NCBI GenBank assembly: GCA_023664385.1
Contig: JAMPFU010000003.1
Coordinates: forward strand, 100,093 to 164,092
Origin: Clostridium sp.
GTDB taxonomy: Bacteria; Bacillota; Clostridia; Lachnospirales; Lachnospiraceae
Direction: 5' to 3'
DNA length: 64,000 bases
Of this stretch, positions 9,271 to 18,739 are shown piece after piece; positions within the stretch are counted from its first letter, which is position 1; every line of letters starts with the position of its first letter. Position numbers and translations under genes: made by a program. The notes beneath the pieces are model-generated. The model was not told where the DNA came from. It did not search any database and was given only the letters and a program-made list of their open reading frames with translations.

Positions 9271-11019
9271 CTAACTTCTCACCTTTATATGCACCTCACG
9301 AAGCTGCTGCTCCGTTACCTCGCCCGGTGCACCACACATTAAATCCTGTGCCGTGCCGCTCATCGGGAATGGTATTACCTCTCTGATATTTTCCTCATTA
9401 CGAAGAAGCATAATCATTCTGTCAACGCCTGGTGCCATGCCTGCATGAGGCGGTGCACCAAACTGAAATGCACTGTAAAGTGCACCGAATTTTTCCTCCA
9501 AAACAGACTTGTCATAGCCTGCTATCTCAAATGCCTTTTCCATAATCTGCATGTCATGGTTTCTGACGGCACCTGAGGAAAGCTCAACGCCGTTGCAGAC
9601 AATATCATACTGATATGCAAGTATTTCAAGTGGATCCTTTTCATTTAATGCATCAAGTCCTCCCTGCGGCATGGAAAATGGATTGTGGGTAAATCCGATG
9701 CTCTTTGTCTCAGTGTCGTACTCATACATCGGGAAATCATTAATATAACAGAACCGGTATGCATTTTTCTCAAGCAAATCCAGTCTGCTTCCAAGCTCTG
9801 TTCTAATCTGTCCTGCAAATATTGCCGCCTGCTTCTTTGTATCGGCAATAAAGAATATTGTGTCACCCACATCAAGTCCTGCCTTGTCGGCAAGCTCCTG
9901 CTTCATATCATCAGGAATAAACTTGTCGATTGGTCCCTTGTAGGTTTTATCCTCAAGCACCTCAAGGTAGCCAAGTCCGCCCATTCCGATTGAGGTTGCA
10001 AACTTGAGCATTTTCTCATGCTGACCCTTGGAAAGCTTGGCATGTACGTTGATTGCCCTTACGGTCTTGCCATGAAATGGCTTAAAGGTACATCTCTCAA
10101 AAAATTCTGAAAGGTCAATAATCTCTAACGGATTTCTAAGGTCAGGCTTGTCCGTACCGTATTTCAGCATTGCCTCCTCATAGCTGATAACAGGATATGG
10201 TGCCTTTGTGACGGAATATCCTTTCGGTGCAAACTTTTCAAAGGCTGCGGAAAGAACCTCCTCACCGACTTTAAAAACATCCTCCTGTGTTGCAAAGCTC
10301 ATCTCGAAATCAAGCTGGTAAAACTCTCCCGGTGAACGGTCAGCCCTTGCGTCCTCGTCCCTGAAGCATGGTGCAATCTGAAAATATTTATCAAAGCCCG
10401 ACACCATTAAAAGCTGCTTATATTGCTGCGGTGCCTGCGGCAATGCATAAAACTTGCCCTTATATTTTCTTGAAGGAACAATATAGTCCCTTGCACCCTC
10501 CGGTGATGACGCACAAAGTATCGGGGTCTGTATTTCAAGGAATCCAAGCTCTGTCATTTTCTCACGCAGAAAGCTTATGACCTTTGACCTGAAAATCATA
10601 TTGTCCTTGACCTTACGGTTTCTCAAATCGAGGTAACGGTACTTCAGTCTTACCTCCTCACGAACCTCCTTTGAGGTTGTAACCTCAAACGGCACCTGCT
10701 TGTAAACCTTTCCAAGCACATCAACCTTGTGTGCCTCAAGCTCTATGGTGCCTGTAGGAATTTTAGGATTGTAGGTTTCCTCATCCCTATGCTCCACAAG
10801 TCCCTCTACGGAGATACACTCCTCCCTTGTCAGACCGTCAAGCAGGCTTGTATCTCTCATAACAACCTGCATCACACCGTACATGTCACGAAGGTCAATA
10901 AACGATACGCCTCCGTGGTCACGGATATTTTCAATCCATCCTGCTATGCGGATTTCCTTTCCAACAAGCTCCTCACCCATATTTTCCATTGTCATGTCTC
11001 TGTAAATGTTTGAACTCAT
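9271..11019 (-). CDS. aspS: Aspartyl-tRNA synthetase (probably non-discriminating)
   Basis: 582 residues, bacterial-type AspRS. It has an N-terminal OB-fold anticodon-binding domain (about 1-105), motif 2 [19 protein letters not shown], an inserted GAD domain (about 290-400) and motif 3 [13 protein letters not shown] near the end. It charges tRNA(Asp). Because gatCAB follows directly, it is likely also to charge tRNA(Asn) for amidation, but this is inferred from context. A T-box leader with terminator lies directly upstream, so expression should rise when the sensed tRNA is uncharged. Confidence 0.96.
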   Translation of the reverse strand: MSSNIYRDMTMENMGEELVGKEIRIAGWIENIRDHGGVSFIDLRDMYGVMQVVMRDTSLLDGLTREECISVEGLVEHRDEETYNPKIPTGTIELEAHKVDVLGKVYKQVPFEVTTSKEVREEVRLKYRYLDLRNRKVKDNMIFRSKVISFLREKMTELGFLEIQTPILCASSPEGARDYIVPSRKYKGKFYALPQAPQQYKQLLMVSGFDKYFQIAPCFRDEDARADRSPGEFYQLDFEMSFATQEDVFKVGEEVLSAAFEKFAPKGYSVTKAPYPVISYEEAMLKYGTDKPDLRNPLEIIDLSEFFERCTFKPFHGKTVRAINVHAKLSKGQHEKMLKFATSIGMGGLGYLEVLEDKTYKGPIDKFIPDDMKQELADKAGLDVGDTIFFIADTKKQAAIFAGQIRTELGSRLDLLEKNAYRFCYINDFPMYEYDTETKSIGFTHNPFSMPQGGLDALNEKDPLEILAYQYDIVCNGVELSSGAVRNHDMQIMEKAFEIAGYDKSVLEEKFGALYSAFQFGAPPHAGMAPGVDRMIMLLRNEENIREVIPFPMSGTAQDLMCGAPGEVTEQQLREVHIKVRS

Positions 11020-11044
11020 GTTTTTCTTCCTTTCCTAATAAAGT

Positions 11045-11074
11045 AAAAAAGCCCGAGGCTTTATAAACCTCGGG
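11045..11074 (-). terminator. Intrinsic terminator of the T-box leader
   Basis: On the minus strand a CCCGAGG/CCTCGGG stem closes a short loop and is followed by a run of six T. It lies about 25 bases upstream of the aspS start codon and about 20 bases after the T-box motif, as expected for the regulated terminator. Confidence 0.93.
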
Positions 11075-11325
11075 ACGAATAAACAACAGTTATCCGCGGT
11101 ACCACCCGCTTTAAAATATAAGTTATGTAAACTTACATTTTCTCTCTATCTCCGTAACGTGGATAGGACGTATATACCTAGACCTCACCAAAAGGCTTCA
11201 ATATATCAGCTCAGGTAGCGTTCCGCCATGTAGGGTGTCATGCTATAGCTCTCAGTCTGCGGCTATATTCCCTGTCATGTCCTTTTACCGGCAGTCTCCG
11301 TCATTGCCTTTTCCTTTATACTTTG
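11045..11325 (-). promoter_or_regulatory. T-box leader of the aspS-gatCAB operon
   Basis: On the minus strand the conserved T-box sequence AGCGGGTGGTACCGCGG lies at 11094-11110, followed by an intrinsic terminator at 11045-11074. This is the classical arrangement in which uncharged tRNA stabilises an antiterminator. Upstream sequence has Stem I-like elements, including AATGACGGAGA near the start, GAGAGC in the apical part and CTGAGC on the descending side. The likely specifier region is around 11214-11226 (GCGGAACGCTACC). It contains AAC (Asn) overlapping GAA, while the position just after GAAC reads GCT, so I leave the codon unassigned. The leader occupies most of the 364-base gap upstream of aspS. 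Confidence 0.93.
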
Positions 11326-11330
11326 CAAAG

Positions 11331-11359
11331 ATTATATGCTAATTATTCCCAAAAGTAAA
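11331..11359 (-). promoter_or_regulatory. Promoter of the aspS T-box operon
   Basis: Minus-strand -10 TATAAT at 11331-11336 and -35 TTTACT at 11354-11359 with exactly 17 bases between. Transcription would begin near 11325, at the start of the T-box Stem I. The same TTTACT/TATAAT pair occurs upstream of rmlC. Confidence 0.75.
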
Positions 11360-11383
11360 GGGGTTATATGCATTATTTTTTTA

Positions 11384-12229
11384 TCATCTGCTATATTTTA
11401 TCAACCCATTTATGGCATAGCACAAATTACACCAGACGGATTTCCAAAATCCATATCCCGCATATCTGTAGGTTTTAAAATTCATAACCGCCGATTTAAG
11501 CTTATTGCCGGATTTACTTCCGGGCGTTATTCTGTACAGCAAAAGCGGCTCCTGTATTCCCACTGCATATTCATAATCCTTCAGCATTTTCAGCCACGAC
11601 AGATAATCCTCATGGGCGTCACTATGCTGCATTGGGTATTTCAGCATCACATCTCTTTTTACCAACACGGAGGAACAGTTAATGCAGTTTGTTTTCTCAA
11701 TCTCCTTAAGGGTTATTTTTATCGGGGTTGTGATTATTTTATCAAGCATATCCCCCTCGGAGTCCACAAGAATCCGTGATGTATTGCAAAGCGGTGCTGC
11801 CTGATACTGCTTCATGGTTTCCAGCTGTTTTTCAAGTTTTTTTTCCTCCCATATATCATCCGCATCAAGAAAAGCCACATATTTTCCCCTTGCAAGCTTT
11901 ACGCCCCTGTTTCTTGTGACTGCAACCTTTTTATTTTCCCTGTTTGAGAAAATGTATACAGGAAATTCACTGTTTTTCAGGCTCTTATCACATACAATGC
12001 CTGCCCATCTGAAAATAATTGCTTTTTCATTCAATCCGCCAATGGAGGTTTTTTCTTCCGAAACCTCATAGCTCCACTTAACCTTTGATAGAAACTCCTC
12101 TATCCACGACTCTCCTGAATGGTCATCAACAATAATAATTTCCTTTTTCACGTCCTGCATTGCCGCAGAGGAAAAAGCGTCCATGATATATTTGCCCGGA
12201 TTGTATGCAGGAATAATTACTGATACCAT
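11384..12229 (-). CDS. Family 2 glycosyltransferase
   Basis: 281 residues with a GT-A fold: N-terminal VSVIIPAYNPG, the IIIVDDHS strand, and the FLDADDIWEEKKLEKQ DxD motif near 130. An insertion of about 45 residues between the first two motifs (about 38-85) is longer than usual. After HEDYLSWLKML come the general-base-like acidic residues typical of GT2, then a short hydrophobic C-terminus. It is the last gene of locus A and ends close to the T-box promoter. The acceptor and donor are unknown; it probably adds a sugar to the locus A polymer. Confidence 0.85.
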   Translation of the reverse strand: MVSVIIPAYNPGKYIMDAFSSAAMQDVKKEIIIVDDHSGESWIEEFLSKVKWSYEVSEEKTSIGGLNEKAIIFRWAGIVCDKSLKNSEFPVYIFSNRENKKVAVTRNRGVKLARGKYVAFLDADDIWEEKKLEKQLETMKQYQAAPLCNTSRILVDSEGDMLDKIITTPIKITLKEIEKTNCINCSSVLVKRDVMLKYPMQHSDAHEDYLSWLKMLKDYEYAVGIQEPLLLYRITPGSKSGNKLKSAVMNFKTYRYAGYGFWKSVWCNLCYAINGLIKYSR

Positions 12230-12244
12230 TTATACCGCCTCTTT

Positions 12245-13468
12245 CTAAAACCTAACCTCTCGTCCCTCTTTTTTCCACTGCCGGAATTCTGCCGTAGCGG
12301 CAAAGAGAACGTCTCCTGAGGAATTAATTGCCGTTTCAAAGGAATCCTGCACAACGCCTACAATAAATCCTACGCCTACAACCTGCATTGCCACATCGGC
12401 TGAAATGCCAAAAAGCGAGCATGCCATAGGAATGAGCAGCAGCGAACCGCCTGCCACGCCCGATGCACCGCAGGCTGCAATTGCTGAGAGCAGACTTAAA
12501 ATAATTGCCGTTGGTATATCCGTTGCAATATTCATTGTGTTTGCCGCAGCCATAGTCATAACAGTAATTGTTATGGCTGCACCGTCCATATTGATTGTAG
12601 CACCAAGCGGAATGGAAACGGAATAAACATCCTTATCAAGCCCGAGCCTTTCGCAAAGTGCCATGTTGATTGGAATGTTGGCGGCAGAGCTTCTCGTAAA
12701 AAATGCCGTAAGCCCGCTTTCCTTAAAGCACCTTAATACAAGGGGATATGGATTTTGGCGTAAACAAATCCATGCGATAAGCGGGTCAACAATCAGTGCC
12801 ACGGCAAGCATACATCCCACCAACAGAAGAAGCAGCTTTCCGTAATCGGTAAATATGCTAAGACCGTTCGTGGAAACGGTAGTAAATACAAGTCCTAAAA
12901 TTCCAAAAGGTGCCAGATTTATAATCCACTTTACCGCCTGCGACACAGCATCGGACATATCCTGCAACATTCTGATTGTCGTATCTGCCCCATACTTTTT
13001 AAGTGCAAGCCCAAATATAACCGCCCACGCCAAAATTCCGATATAGTTGGCATTCATCAGTGCACTTACGGGATTTGCAACAATATTATTAAGAAGGGAC
13101 CGAAGCACCTCGGAAATACCACTTGGAGCCGTCTGCTCCACAGCCGCCGTAAGCTTCAGGGTAACAGGAAATGCAAAGCTTGCAAGCACAGCTACAACCG
13201 CAGCAAGAAATGTACTCAGCATATAAAGGATAATCACTGTCCTGAATTTCTTTCCGATACCGCTGCTTGCCTTCGCCAAAGAGCTTATGACAAGCACAAA
13301 TACCAAAATAGGTGCAACCGCCTTAAGTGCCCCGACAAAAATATCACCAAGAATTGATATAGCCGTTGCCTTTGGTGTAAAAACACCAAGCAGTGCCCCG
13401 ATAACCAAGCCTATAAAAATTCTTAAAATTAAGCTTGTTTTGTTATATACTTCCACAATTTTTTTCAT
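12245..13468 (-). CDS. sstT: Serine/threonine:Na+ symporter SstT
   Basis: 407 residues, DAACS family. Multiple hydrophobic segments span the protein. The family signatures [32 protein letters not shown] and [17 protein letters not shown] match SstT rather than the glutamate or dicarboxylate branches. It imports Ser/Thr with Na+. Its ATG overlaps the stop of the preceding CDP-glycerol transferase gene as ATGA, so it is translated as part of the polysaccharide operon. This is an odd place for an amino acid transporter and could reflect supply of Ser/Thr for polymer modification or simple operon capture. Confidence 0.92.
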   Translation of the reverse strand: MKKIVEVYNKTSLILRIFIGLVIGALLGVFTPKATAISILGDIFVGALKAVAPILVFVLVISSLAKASSGIGKKFRTVIILYMLSTFLAAVVAVLASFAFPVTLKLTAAVEQTAPSGISEVLRSLLNNIVANPVSALMNANYIGILAWAVIFGLALKKYGADTTIRMLQDMSDAVSQAVKWIINLAPFGILGLVFTTVSTNGLSIFTDYGKLLLLLVGCMLAVALIVDPLIAWICLRQNPYPLVLRCFKESGLTAFFTRSSAANIPINMALCERLGLDKDVYSVSIPLGATINMDGAAITITVMTMAAANTMNIATDIPTAIILSLLSAIAACGASGVAGGSLLLIPMACSLFGISADVAMQVVGVGFIVGVVQDSFETAINSSGDVLFAATAEFRQWKKEGREVRF

Positions 13469-14724
13469 ACGTTTTCCCCGCTTTCATTTTTTCTCATCTT
13501 CTCAAGGTCATCTCCCATAACGAGCCTCATAATCCTCTTTGTTGCATGCCCGTCGCAGGCGCTCATATATTTTTCCTTAAACTGCGTTACAATATGCTTG
13601 TCAAAATTTGTTTCCATCGTTTTTATGCAGCCAAGAACCTCTTTTCCCGATCTGCAAATAGGTCCCGGAACAAACTCGTCATATTTGTAGTAAAAGCCTC
13701 TCCAGTCAAAGTAATCCTCCAAGTCATAAGCAAAGAATATCATAGGTCTTTCAAAAAGTGAATACTCAAATACAAGGGAAGAATAGTCAGATATACAGAT
13801 GTCGCTTACAAAAAGCAAATCCTCTATGGATAATTCCTCCGTAACATCCCTTGCAAACTCTGAAAATTCCTCGTCTATCATGGGACGGTTTTTCACAAAT
13901 GGGTGGTGCTTAAAAAGCATAACATATTCTTTTCCTAGTGTATCCCTCATCATCTGCATGTCAAATTCATTGGGCGTTTTTGCCGATGCAACCCTTCCCC
14001 TAAACGTAGGCGCATACAAAATAATTTTTTTCCCCCTTGCCTGTGGAAATACCGAGTAGAGCCTGTCAAATGCAAGCTTTTTCATTTTCGGGTCATAAAA
14101 TATATCCGTTCTTGAAATGCCTACAGGCTTTACAATGTTTTCCTCATGCCTTACATTCATTGCCTCCTCATACGCCCATACAACCTCAGGCGAGCTTACG
14201 GTTACGTGCGTATAATTGCCATGATATGGATATTTATTGAGCGTCTTTTTGTCATCACCAAATTTAAGCTCAGCAATGCTCATTCCAAATTTTTTAAATG
14301 CACCACATGCATGCCAAAGCTGCGTAACAACCGTTTCCTTCCTTAGGGACAGACAGCTAAATACATTTGATGCATCATTCAGAAAAACATATTTTGCATC
14401 TGCCACATCAACTACCATTTTTTTACAAAACCTTTCATACTCCCGCCAGCGTGAAAAGCTCATATGCAAAAAATGCGTGGAAATTTTATAGGTATACTTA
14501 TTTTTTAATTCGTCATAGATATATCTGAAATTATCGCTTATTTCAGGCATACGCACCTCAATAAAAACAACCTTTTCCTTGTCAATTTCCTTGTTCGCAT
14601 GTTTTTTGTAAAGGCGTGGATACATAATTCTAAGGGAATAAAAACGATACAGCTTTTTTGCCCCTCTTAAAAAAAACTGATAGATATGTGATTTGTATAT
14701 TGTTCTTCTCCATCCTGTCAGCAT
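13465..14724 (-). CDS. CDP-glycerol glycerophosphotransferase family protein
   Basis: 419 residues, TagB/TagF-type (Glyphos_transf). The N-terminus is short and basic, without a clear membrane span. The family motif [13 protein letters not shown] lies near 155-167, the HPF motif near 270, and [16 protein letters not shown] near 315-330, where the polyol-phosphate donor and catalytic His/Asp are found. It should transfer glycerol-phosphate, or ribitol-phosphate by analogy, from a CDP-activated donor to a lipid-linked glycan inside the cell. A paralogue follows 5 bases upstream. The stop overlaps the sstT start. Confidence 0.88.
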   Translation of the reverse strand: MLTGWRRTIYKSHIYQFFLRGAKKLYRFYSLRIMYPRLYKKHANKEIDKEKVVFIEVRMPEISDNFRYIYDELKNKYTYKISTHFLHMSFSRWREYERFCKKMVVDVADAKYVFLNDASNVFSCLSLRKETVVTQLWHACGAFKKFGMSIAELKFGDDKKTLNKYPYHGNYTHVTVSSPEVVWAYEEAMNVRHEENIVKPVGISRTDIFYDPKMKKLAFDRLYSVFPQARGKKIILYAPTFRGRVASAKTPNEFDMQMMRDTLGKEYVMLFKHHPFVKNRPMIDEEFSEFARDVTEELSIEDLLFVSDICISDYSSLVFEYSLFERPMIFFAYDLEDYFDWRGFYYKYDEFVPGPICRSGKEVLGCIKTMETNFDKHIVTQFKEKYMSACDGHATKRIMRLVMGDDLEKMRKNESGENV

Positions 14725-14729
14725 AATCG

Positions 14730-15920
14730 TTACCTGCTTATTTCCTTCACAATTCTTTCCGTCACGTGTCCGTCACAGGCAGACATATACCGTTCCTTAA
14801 ATTTCTGCCTTAAAGCATGCATCTTATCTTCATTTGTGACGTTCTTCTCTTTTTCATCTCCAACAATAACATTATACAAAATCCTTACTGCCTCATCAAT
14901 ATTATTATTTTTCACAATATGTCCCGGCAGGCTGCCAAAATCAAGATAAAAACCTCTATCCCTTGCATAAGCCTCATAGTCAGGTGCAAAAAACACAATA
15001 GGTCTGTCCAAAAGAAGATACTCAAAAAAAATGGAGGAATAATCCGTTATGAGTACATCGGCACATACAAGAAGCTCGGTGGAATCCTCCCTGCTTTGCG
15101 GGTCTCTTTCCTTTTGGTCGCAAGGCATCCTCCCTGCTTCGCGGGTCCCTCCTTCCGACATGGGATGAAAAGCCTTTATGACGTACAGCTCATTTTTGTA
15201 TAGCTCGGCGAGCCTGTCTATATACTCCCCGCCAACCACAGTTGCAGTTCCTGCATTTCCCCTAAAAGTGGATGCCCAAAGAACCACCTTTTTTCCTTCT
15301 GCATTAGGGTGTGTACGCTTAAATTTCTCCCTGCACAGGCTTAGATATTCCCTGTCAAACAGCCTGTCAGTAATACAGCACCCAAGCGGCTTTACGATTC
15401 CCTTGCCAAGCCTCATGGCTGACCGAAAAAACGGCACACAATATTTTCCGCTTACAGTTACAAGGTCATAATTTTTGTATACATTTCCCCTATATCCCTT
15501 TGGTATGTCATCAAATGCGTCATAGCCAAATTTCTTAAATGCACCACAGCCATGCCAAAGCTGTATTACCTTTGTTTCCTTTCTTTTTTTACAGGCAGCC
15601 ACAGGGAGAAAATTGTTACAAATGATAACACAGCCGCTTACGGCATACAGCCTCATAAATCCAAGCATTTTTCTCATGCCTGCAAATACACTTATTTTCC
15701 CCAAATCAAAAAAACACTCCTGAACGTCAAAGCCCAAATGAAGGAGGGTGTCCCTTACCTGCTTCATATGCGGGGGACAGTTCTCGTGGTGTGCATCTGC
15801 AAGAATAATTTTATTTTTATGAACCGGCTTAAACCGGTTCAGATTATATACAAGAGGAAACAAAATATGCTGGGAGAGCATTTTAAGCTGCTGTTTTATT
15901 TTAAATTTTATCTTCCTCAT
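14730..15920 (-). CDS. CDP-glycerol glycerophosphotransferase family protein (paralogue)
   Basis: 396 residues from the second in-frame ATG, which has better spacing from GAGGTA. It shares [12 protein letters not shown] and TDYSSIFFEYLLLDRP with its neighbour, so both are Glyphos_transf enzymes, perhaps primer and polymerase or acting on different polyols. Between the HPM motif and the ITDYSS motif the usual segment is replaced by an Arg/Glu/Asp-rich stretch encoded by a 21-base imperfect direct repeat (15086-15106 and 15129-15149), which may have altered this loop. The reading frame is intact. Specificity cannot be told from the sequence. Confidence 0.85.
   Translation of the reverse strand: MRKIKFKIKQQLKMLSQHILFPLVYNLNRFKPVHKNKIILADAHHENCPPHMKQVRDTLLHLGFDVQECFFDLGKISVFAGMRKMLGFMRLYAVSGCVIICNNFLPVAACKKRKETKVIQLWHGCGAFKKFGYDAFDDIPKGYRGNVYKNYDLVTVSGKYCVPFFRSAMRLGKGIVKPLGCCITDRLFDREYLSLCREKFKRTHPNAEGKKVVLWASTFRGNAGTATVVGGEYIDRLAELYKNELYVIKAFHPMSEGGTREAGRMPCDQKERDPQSREDSTELLVCADVLITDYSSIFFEYLLLDRPIVFFAPDYEAYARDRGFYLDFGSLPGHIVKNNNIDEAVRILYNVIVGDEKEKNVTNEDKMHALRQKFKERYMSACDGHVTERIVKEISR
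15086..15149. repeat. Two 21-base direct repeats inside a CDP-glycerol transferase gene
   Basis: CCTCCCTGCTTTGCGGGTCTC at 15086-15106 (the first 20 bases are the core) recurs at 15129-15149 with two differences, a period of 43 bases. Each copy is itself partly palindromic. The repeat keeps the reading frame and encodes an Arg/Glu-rich segment absent at this place in the neighbouring paralogue. Confidence 0.75.
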
Positions 15921-16010
15921 AACCATTACCTCAGTTTCTCAGACAGCCATTGTTCCATATAGAAATCATATGCCTGGCTCAGCTCTATCATATAGAAATT
16001 TTATCATTTT

Positions 16011-16745
16011 CTACTTTGTCATACTCTCATATGCAGATACGGTTTCCTCCATATCCCCATATTTTATCAGTCTGCCACGTTCAAGAATGACAGCCTTATT
16101 ACAGATACGCCTTACCTGCTCCATGTTATGTGATACAAACAAAACCGTAATGCCCTTATCCATCATGTCCCTTATTTTTTTCTCGCTCTTTTTCTTAAAT
16201 TTAGCGTCCCCTACGGAAAGCACCTCATCAAGTATCAATATATCAGGGGAAACGGCTGTTGCAATTGCAAAGCCAAGTCTTGCCCGCATGCCCGATGAAT
16301 AATTTTTGAGGGGAACGTCAATAAATTCACGAAGCTCGGAAAAATCCACAATTTCATCATATTTTTCCTCCATAAATTTTCTGGAATGTCCAAGCACGGC
16401 ACCGTATAAGAATATATTTTCAGCACCCGTATACTGCATGTCAAAGCCTGCCCCAAGCTCTATCATGGGGGCAATGACGCCCTGTTTTTCCACCGTACCC
16501 TCCGTCGGCTTAAACACCCCTGCGATTACCTTCATAAGCGTGGATTTTCCCGCACCATTCAGACCAAGGATTCCTACCCTGTCCCCCTGTTCTACCGTAA
16601 AGGATATGTCACGCAGCGCCCAAAACTCATTAAACGAAAGTTCCCGCTTTATGCGCTTAATAAAATATTCCTTGACGCTGTCTACCTTTTCCCTGCTTAA
16701 ATTGAAACGCATGCCTACATCCGTAAGCGTAATAATATGATTCAT
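16011..16745 (-). CDS. ABC transporter ATP-binding protein for polysaccharide/teichoic acid export (Wzt/TagH type)
   Basis: 244 residues. Walker A is GLNGAGKSTLMKVI near 60-73, the signature loop is NYSSGMRARLGFAIAT, and Walker B is DILILDEVLSVGDAKF, the form typical of the Wzt/TagH exporter subfamily. It lacks the long C-terminal substrate-binding domain of Wzt proteins that recognise capped chains. It pairs with the permease gene 13 bases upstream to export a lipid-linked polymer across the membrane. Confidence 0.94.
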   Translation of the reverse strand: MNHIITLTDVGMRFNLSREKVDSVKEYFIKRIKRELSFNEFWALRDISFTVEQGDRVGILGLNGAGKSTLMKVIAGVFKPTEGTVEKQGVIAPMIELGAGFDMQYTGAENIFLYGAVLGHSRKFMEEKYDEIVDFSELREFIDVPLKNYSSGMRARLGFAIATAVSPDILILDEVLSVGDAKFKKKSEKKIRDMMDKGITVLFVSHNMEQVRRICNKAVILERGRLIKYGDMEETVSAYESMTK

Positions 16746-16758
16746 AATTTATACCCTT

Positions 16759-17535
16759 TTATATATACAAAATAAAATCGTTCTGTTTTTTTGCAAAGAC
16801 AAGCCCGCCTGCGATAACGCTTACAAGGGCAAATATGCTTGCGTATGCCAGCATCCCCATGTCCATCGCCTCGCCAAACACACAGCTTCTGAAATTTGAA
16901 ATGATACAGAACAGAGGATTGTATTTTAAGATCCAGCCCACACTGCTTGTAAGAATCGCATCAGGGTAATAAAATATGGCGCAGGTATACATAACAAGCA
17001 TAAGGGCGACGTTCCACAAATATTCGAGGTCACGGAAAAAGACACCTGCCGTTGCAAGTATCAGTCCCACTCCCACTGATAATACAAATAACACAAGCAA
17101 TGGCACTACCGAAAATAACATATAAAGGGTTGGATAAACCTTAAGTGATATAGACACAGCAAACAGCACCACAAGGGATATTAAGAACAGCACATAGTTA
17201 TATGCTATTCCTGACAGGGGGTAAAGATATTTGGGCACATACACCTTTTTTATCATTCCCTGATTTGTCCTGATAGACTTTAACGCATTTGTGGTCGACT
17301 GCGAAAAAAGGGTATAGATAAGCCGTCCTGCAAGAATATAGACAGGAAAATCCTTCCCATCATGTCCAAGCAGCGTTCCAAATACAACGGTAAGCACAAT
17401 CATGGTAAGCAGTGGCTCAGCCATAGACCATATAATGCCGAGATATGACCGTCTGTATTTTAATTTGATTCCCTTTCTTACAAGCTCCACAAACAAATTG
17501 CCGTATTGCTTAAACTCCTGAAAAAATGTTTTCAT
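16759..17535 (-). CDS. ABC-2 polysaccharide/teichoic acid export permease (Wzm/TagG type)
   Basis: 258 residues with about six hydrophobic segments and a short basic N-terminal stretch (GIKLKYRRSYLGIIWSMAEP), the family signature just before the first membrane span. The C-terminal FAKKQNDFILYI tail is typical. With the adjacent ATPase it forms the exporter of locus A, so this polymer is probably finished in the cytoplasm before export, in contrast to the Wzx/Wzy logic of locus B. Confidence 0.93.
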   Translation of the reverse strand: MKTFFQEFKQYGNLFVELVRKGIKLKYRRSYLGIIWSMAEPLLTMIVLTVVFGTLLGHDGKDFPVYILAGRLIYTLFSQSTTNALKSIRTNQGMIKKVYVPKYLYPLSGIAYNYVLFLISLVVLFAVSISLKVYPTLYMLFSVVPLLVLFVLSVGVGLILATAGVFFRDLEYLWNVALMLVMYTCAIFYYPDAILTSSVGWILKYNPLFCIISNFRSCVFGEAMDMGMLAYASIFALVSVIAGGLVFAKKQNDFILYI

Positions 17536-17605
17536 ACTGTTTTATACCGTTTCCCCTAATTAATGATAAACAACCACCTTAAATAACCGATTAGCTGCCA
17601 CACGC

Positions 17606-18679
17606 TTAATTTGTAATTTCTTTTACTATATCAATCGTCCTGATTAAACCGTCTGACATATCATAAAGCGGCGTCCAGCCCGTTCCCTTTAATTTCTGAC
17701 AGTCAAGCAGCGCCTTTGTCGCCTTGGAATAGCCTGCACTTTCCGTTTTATCAGGAAGCTCATAAACAACCCTTTTGCCAACATAATCCGCTATGACTTT
17801 TGCAAGCTCCCGAAGCGTCAAATCGGAGGCATCGGACGCGATATTGTAAGCCTGTCCATTTTCTCCCTCAAGCATAAGCTTTATAATTGCAGAGGCGGCA
17901 TCCGCCACATAGACGTATGAATAAAGCTGCATGCCCTCACTTTTTAACACAATATTCTCGCCATATGCTCCCTTTAAAATAAACTGGGATATCGCCTTCG
18001 TGTCCGACAGAAGCATGGTCGGTCCGTAGGTTCTTGAAAGACGTGGAATAACAACGTCAAGTCCATGCTGCTTCCTATATGCCTGACAAAGCGCCTCTCC
18101 CGTCCGTTTGCTCTCAGGATAGCCTGCACGAAGCGTATTGCAGTCTATATATCCAAGGTAGTCCTCGGCAAATTTATCTGTATCTCCCTTGTTTTCACCG
18201 TAAATCTCAACGGATGATAGAAATACGAACCGTTTACAGCCTGCTTTTTCGGCGAAATCCAAAAGATATTTTGTTCCAAGCACATTTGCAGATATTGTGC
18301 CTATGGGGTCGCTTGCATAAGCGGCAGGATGCGTATTGCTTGCAGCATGTATGACATAATCAATCCCATTCAAATCTGCAGGTTTGCTTATGTCCAACGG
18401 TTCATTTATATCGTGGCAGACAAAATGAAGCTTGCCACAATCCATATAGCTTCCAAACCTGTCCCAAGCCTTTTTTTTGCTTCTCCCGATAACATATACG
18501 TGAGTTTCTAAGCCCATAACCTCATTTTGGTACATAAGAACGTCAACGATAAAGCTTCCTATCATGCCGGTACCGCCTGATATTACTACGGATTTACCTC
18601 TTAGCATTTCCCATTTATAATTGCAACAGGCAACACGCTTGATATCCTCCATGTAAAGCCTGCTATCATATAATGACAT
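17606..18679 (-). CDS. NAD-dependent epimerase/dehydratase (extended SDR)
   Basis: 357 residues from the ATG preceded by GGAGG; a longer in-frame start exists but has no ribosome site. The Rossmann motif SGGTGMIGSFIVDVL lies near 28-42, SSVEIYGENKG is the Ser-bearing active-site strand, and the YPESK motif supplies Tyr and Lys. Substrate is unknown. It sits 60 bases downstream of an IspD/TarI-like cytidylyltransferase, so it may act on a CDP-activated sugar or polyol in the same branch. A role in dTDP-sugar metabolism is the alternative. Confidence 0.8.
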   Translation of the reverse strand: MSLYDSRLYMEDIKRVACCNYKWEMLRGKSVVISGGTGMIGSFIVDVLMYQNEVMGLETHVYVIGRSKKKAWDRFGSYMDCGKLHFVCHDINEPLDISKPADLNGIDYVIHAASNTHPAAYASDPIGTISANVLGTKYLLDFAEKAGCKRFVFLSSVEIYGENKGDTDKFAEDYLGYIDCNTLRAGYPESKRTGEALCQAYRKQHGLDVVIPRLSRTYGPTMLLSDTKAISQFILKGAYGENIVLKSEGMQLYSYVYVADAASAIIKLMLEGENGQAYNIASDASDLTLRELAKVIADYVGKRVVYELPDKTESAGYSKATKALLDCQKLKGTGWTPLYDMSDGLIRTIDIVKEITN

Positions 18680-18739
18680 AACAAAACCTCCGTTACGGAA
18701 CATCATCCATTTTATGTTTGCTTCGGTATATGTTCCACT

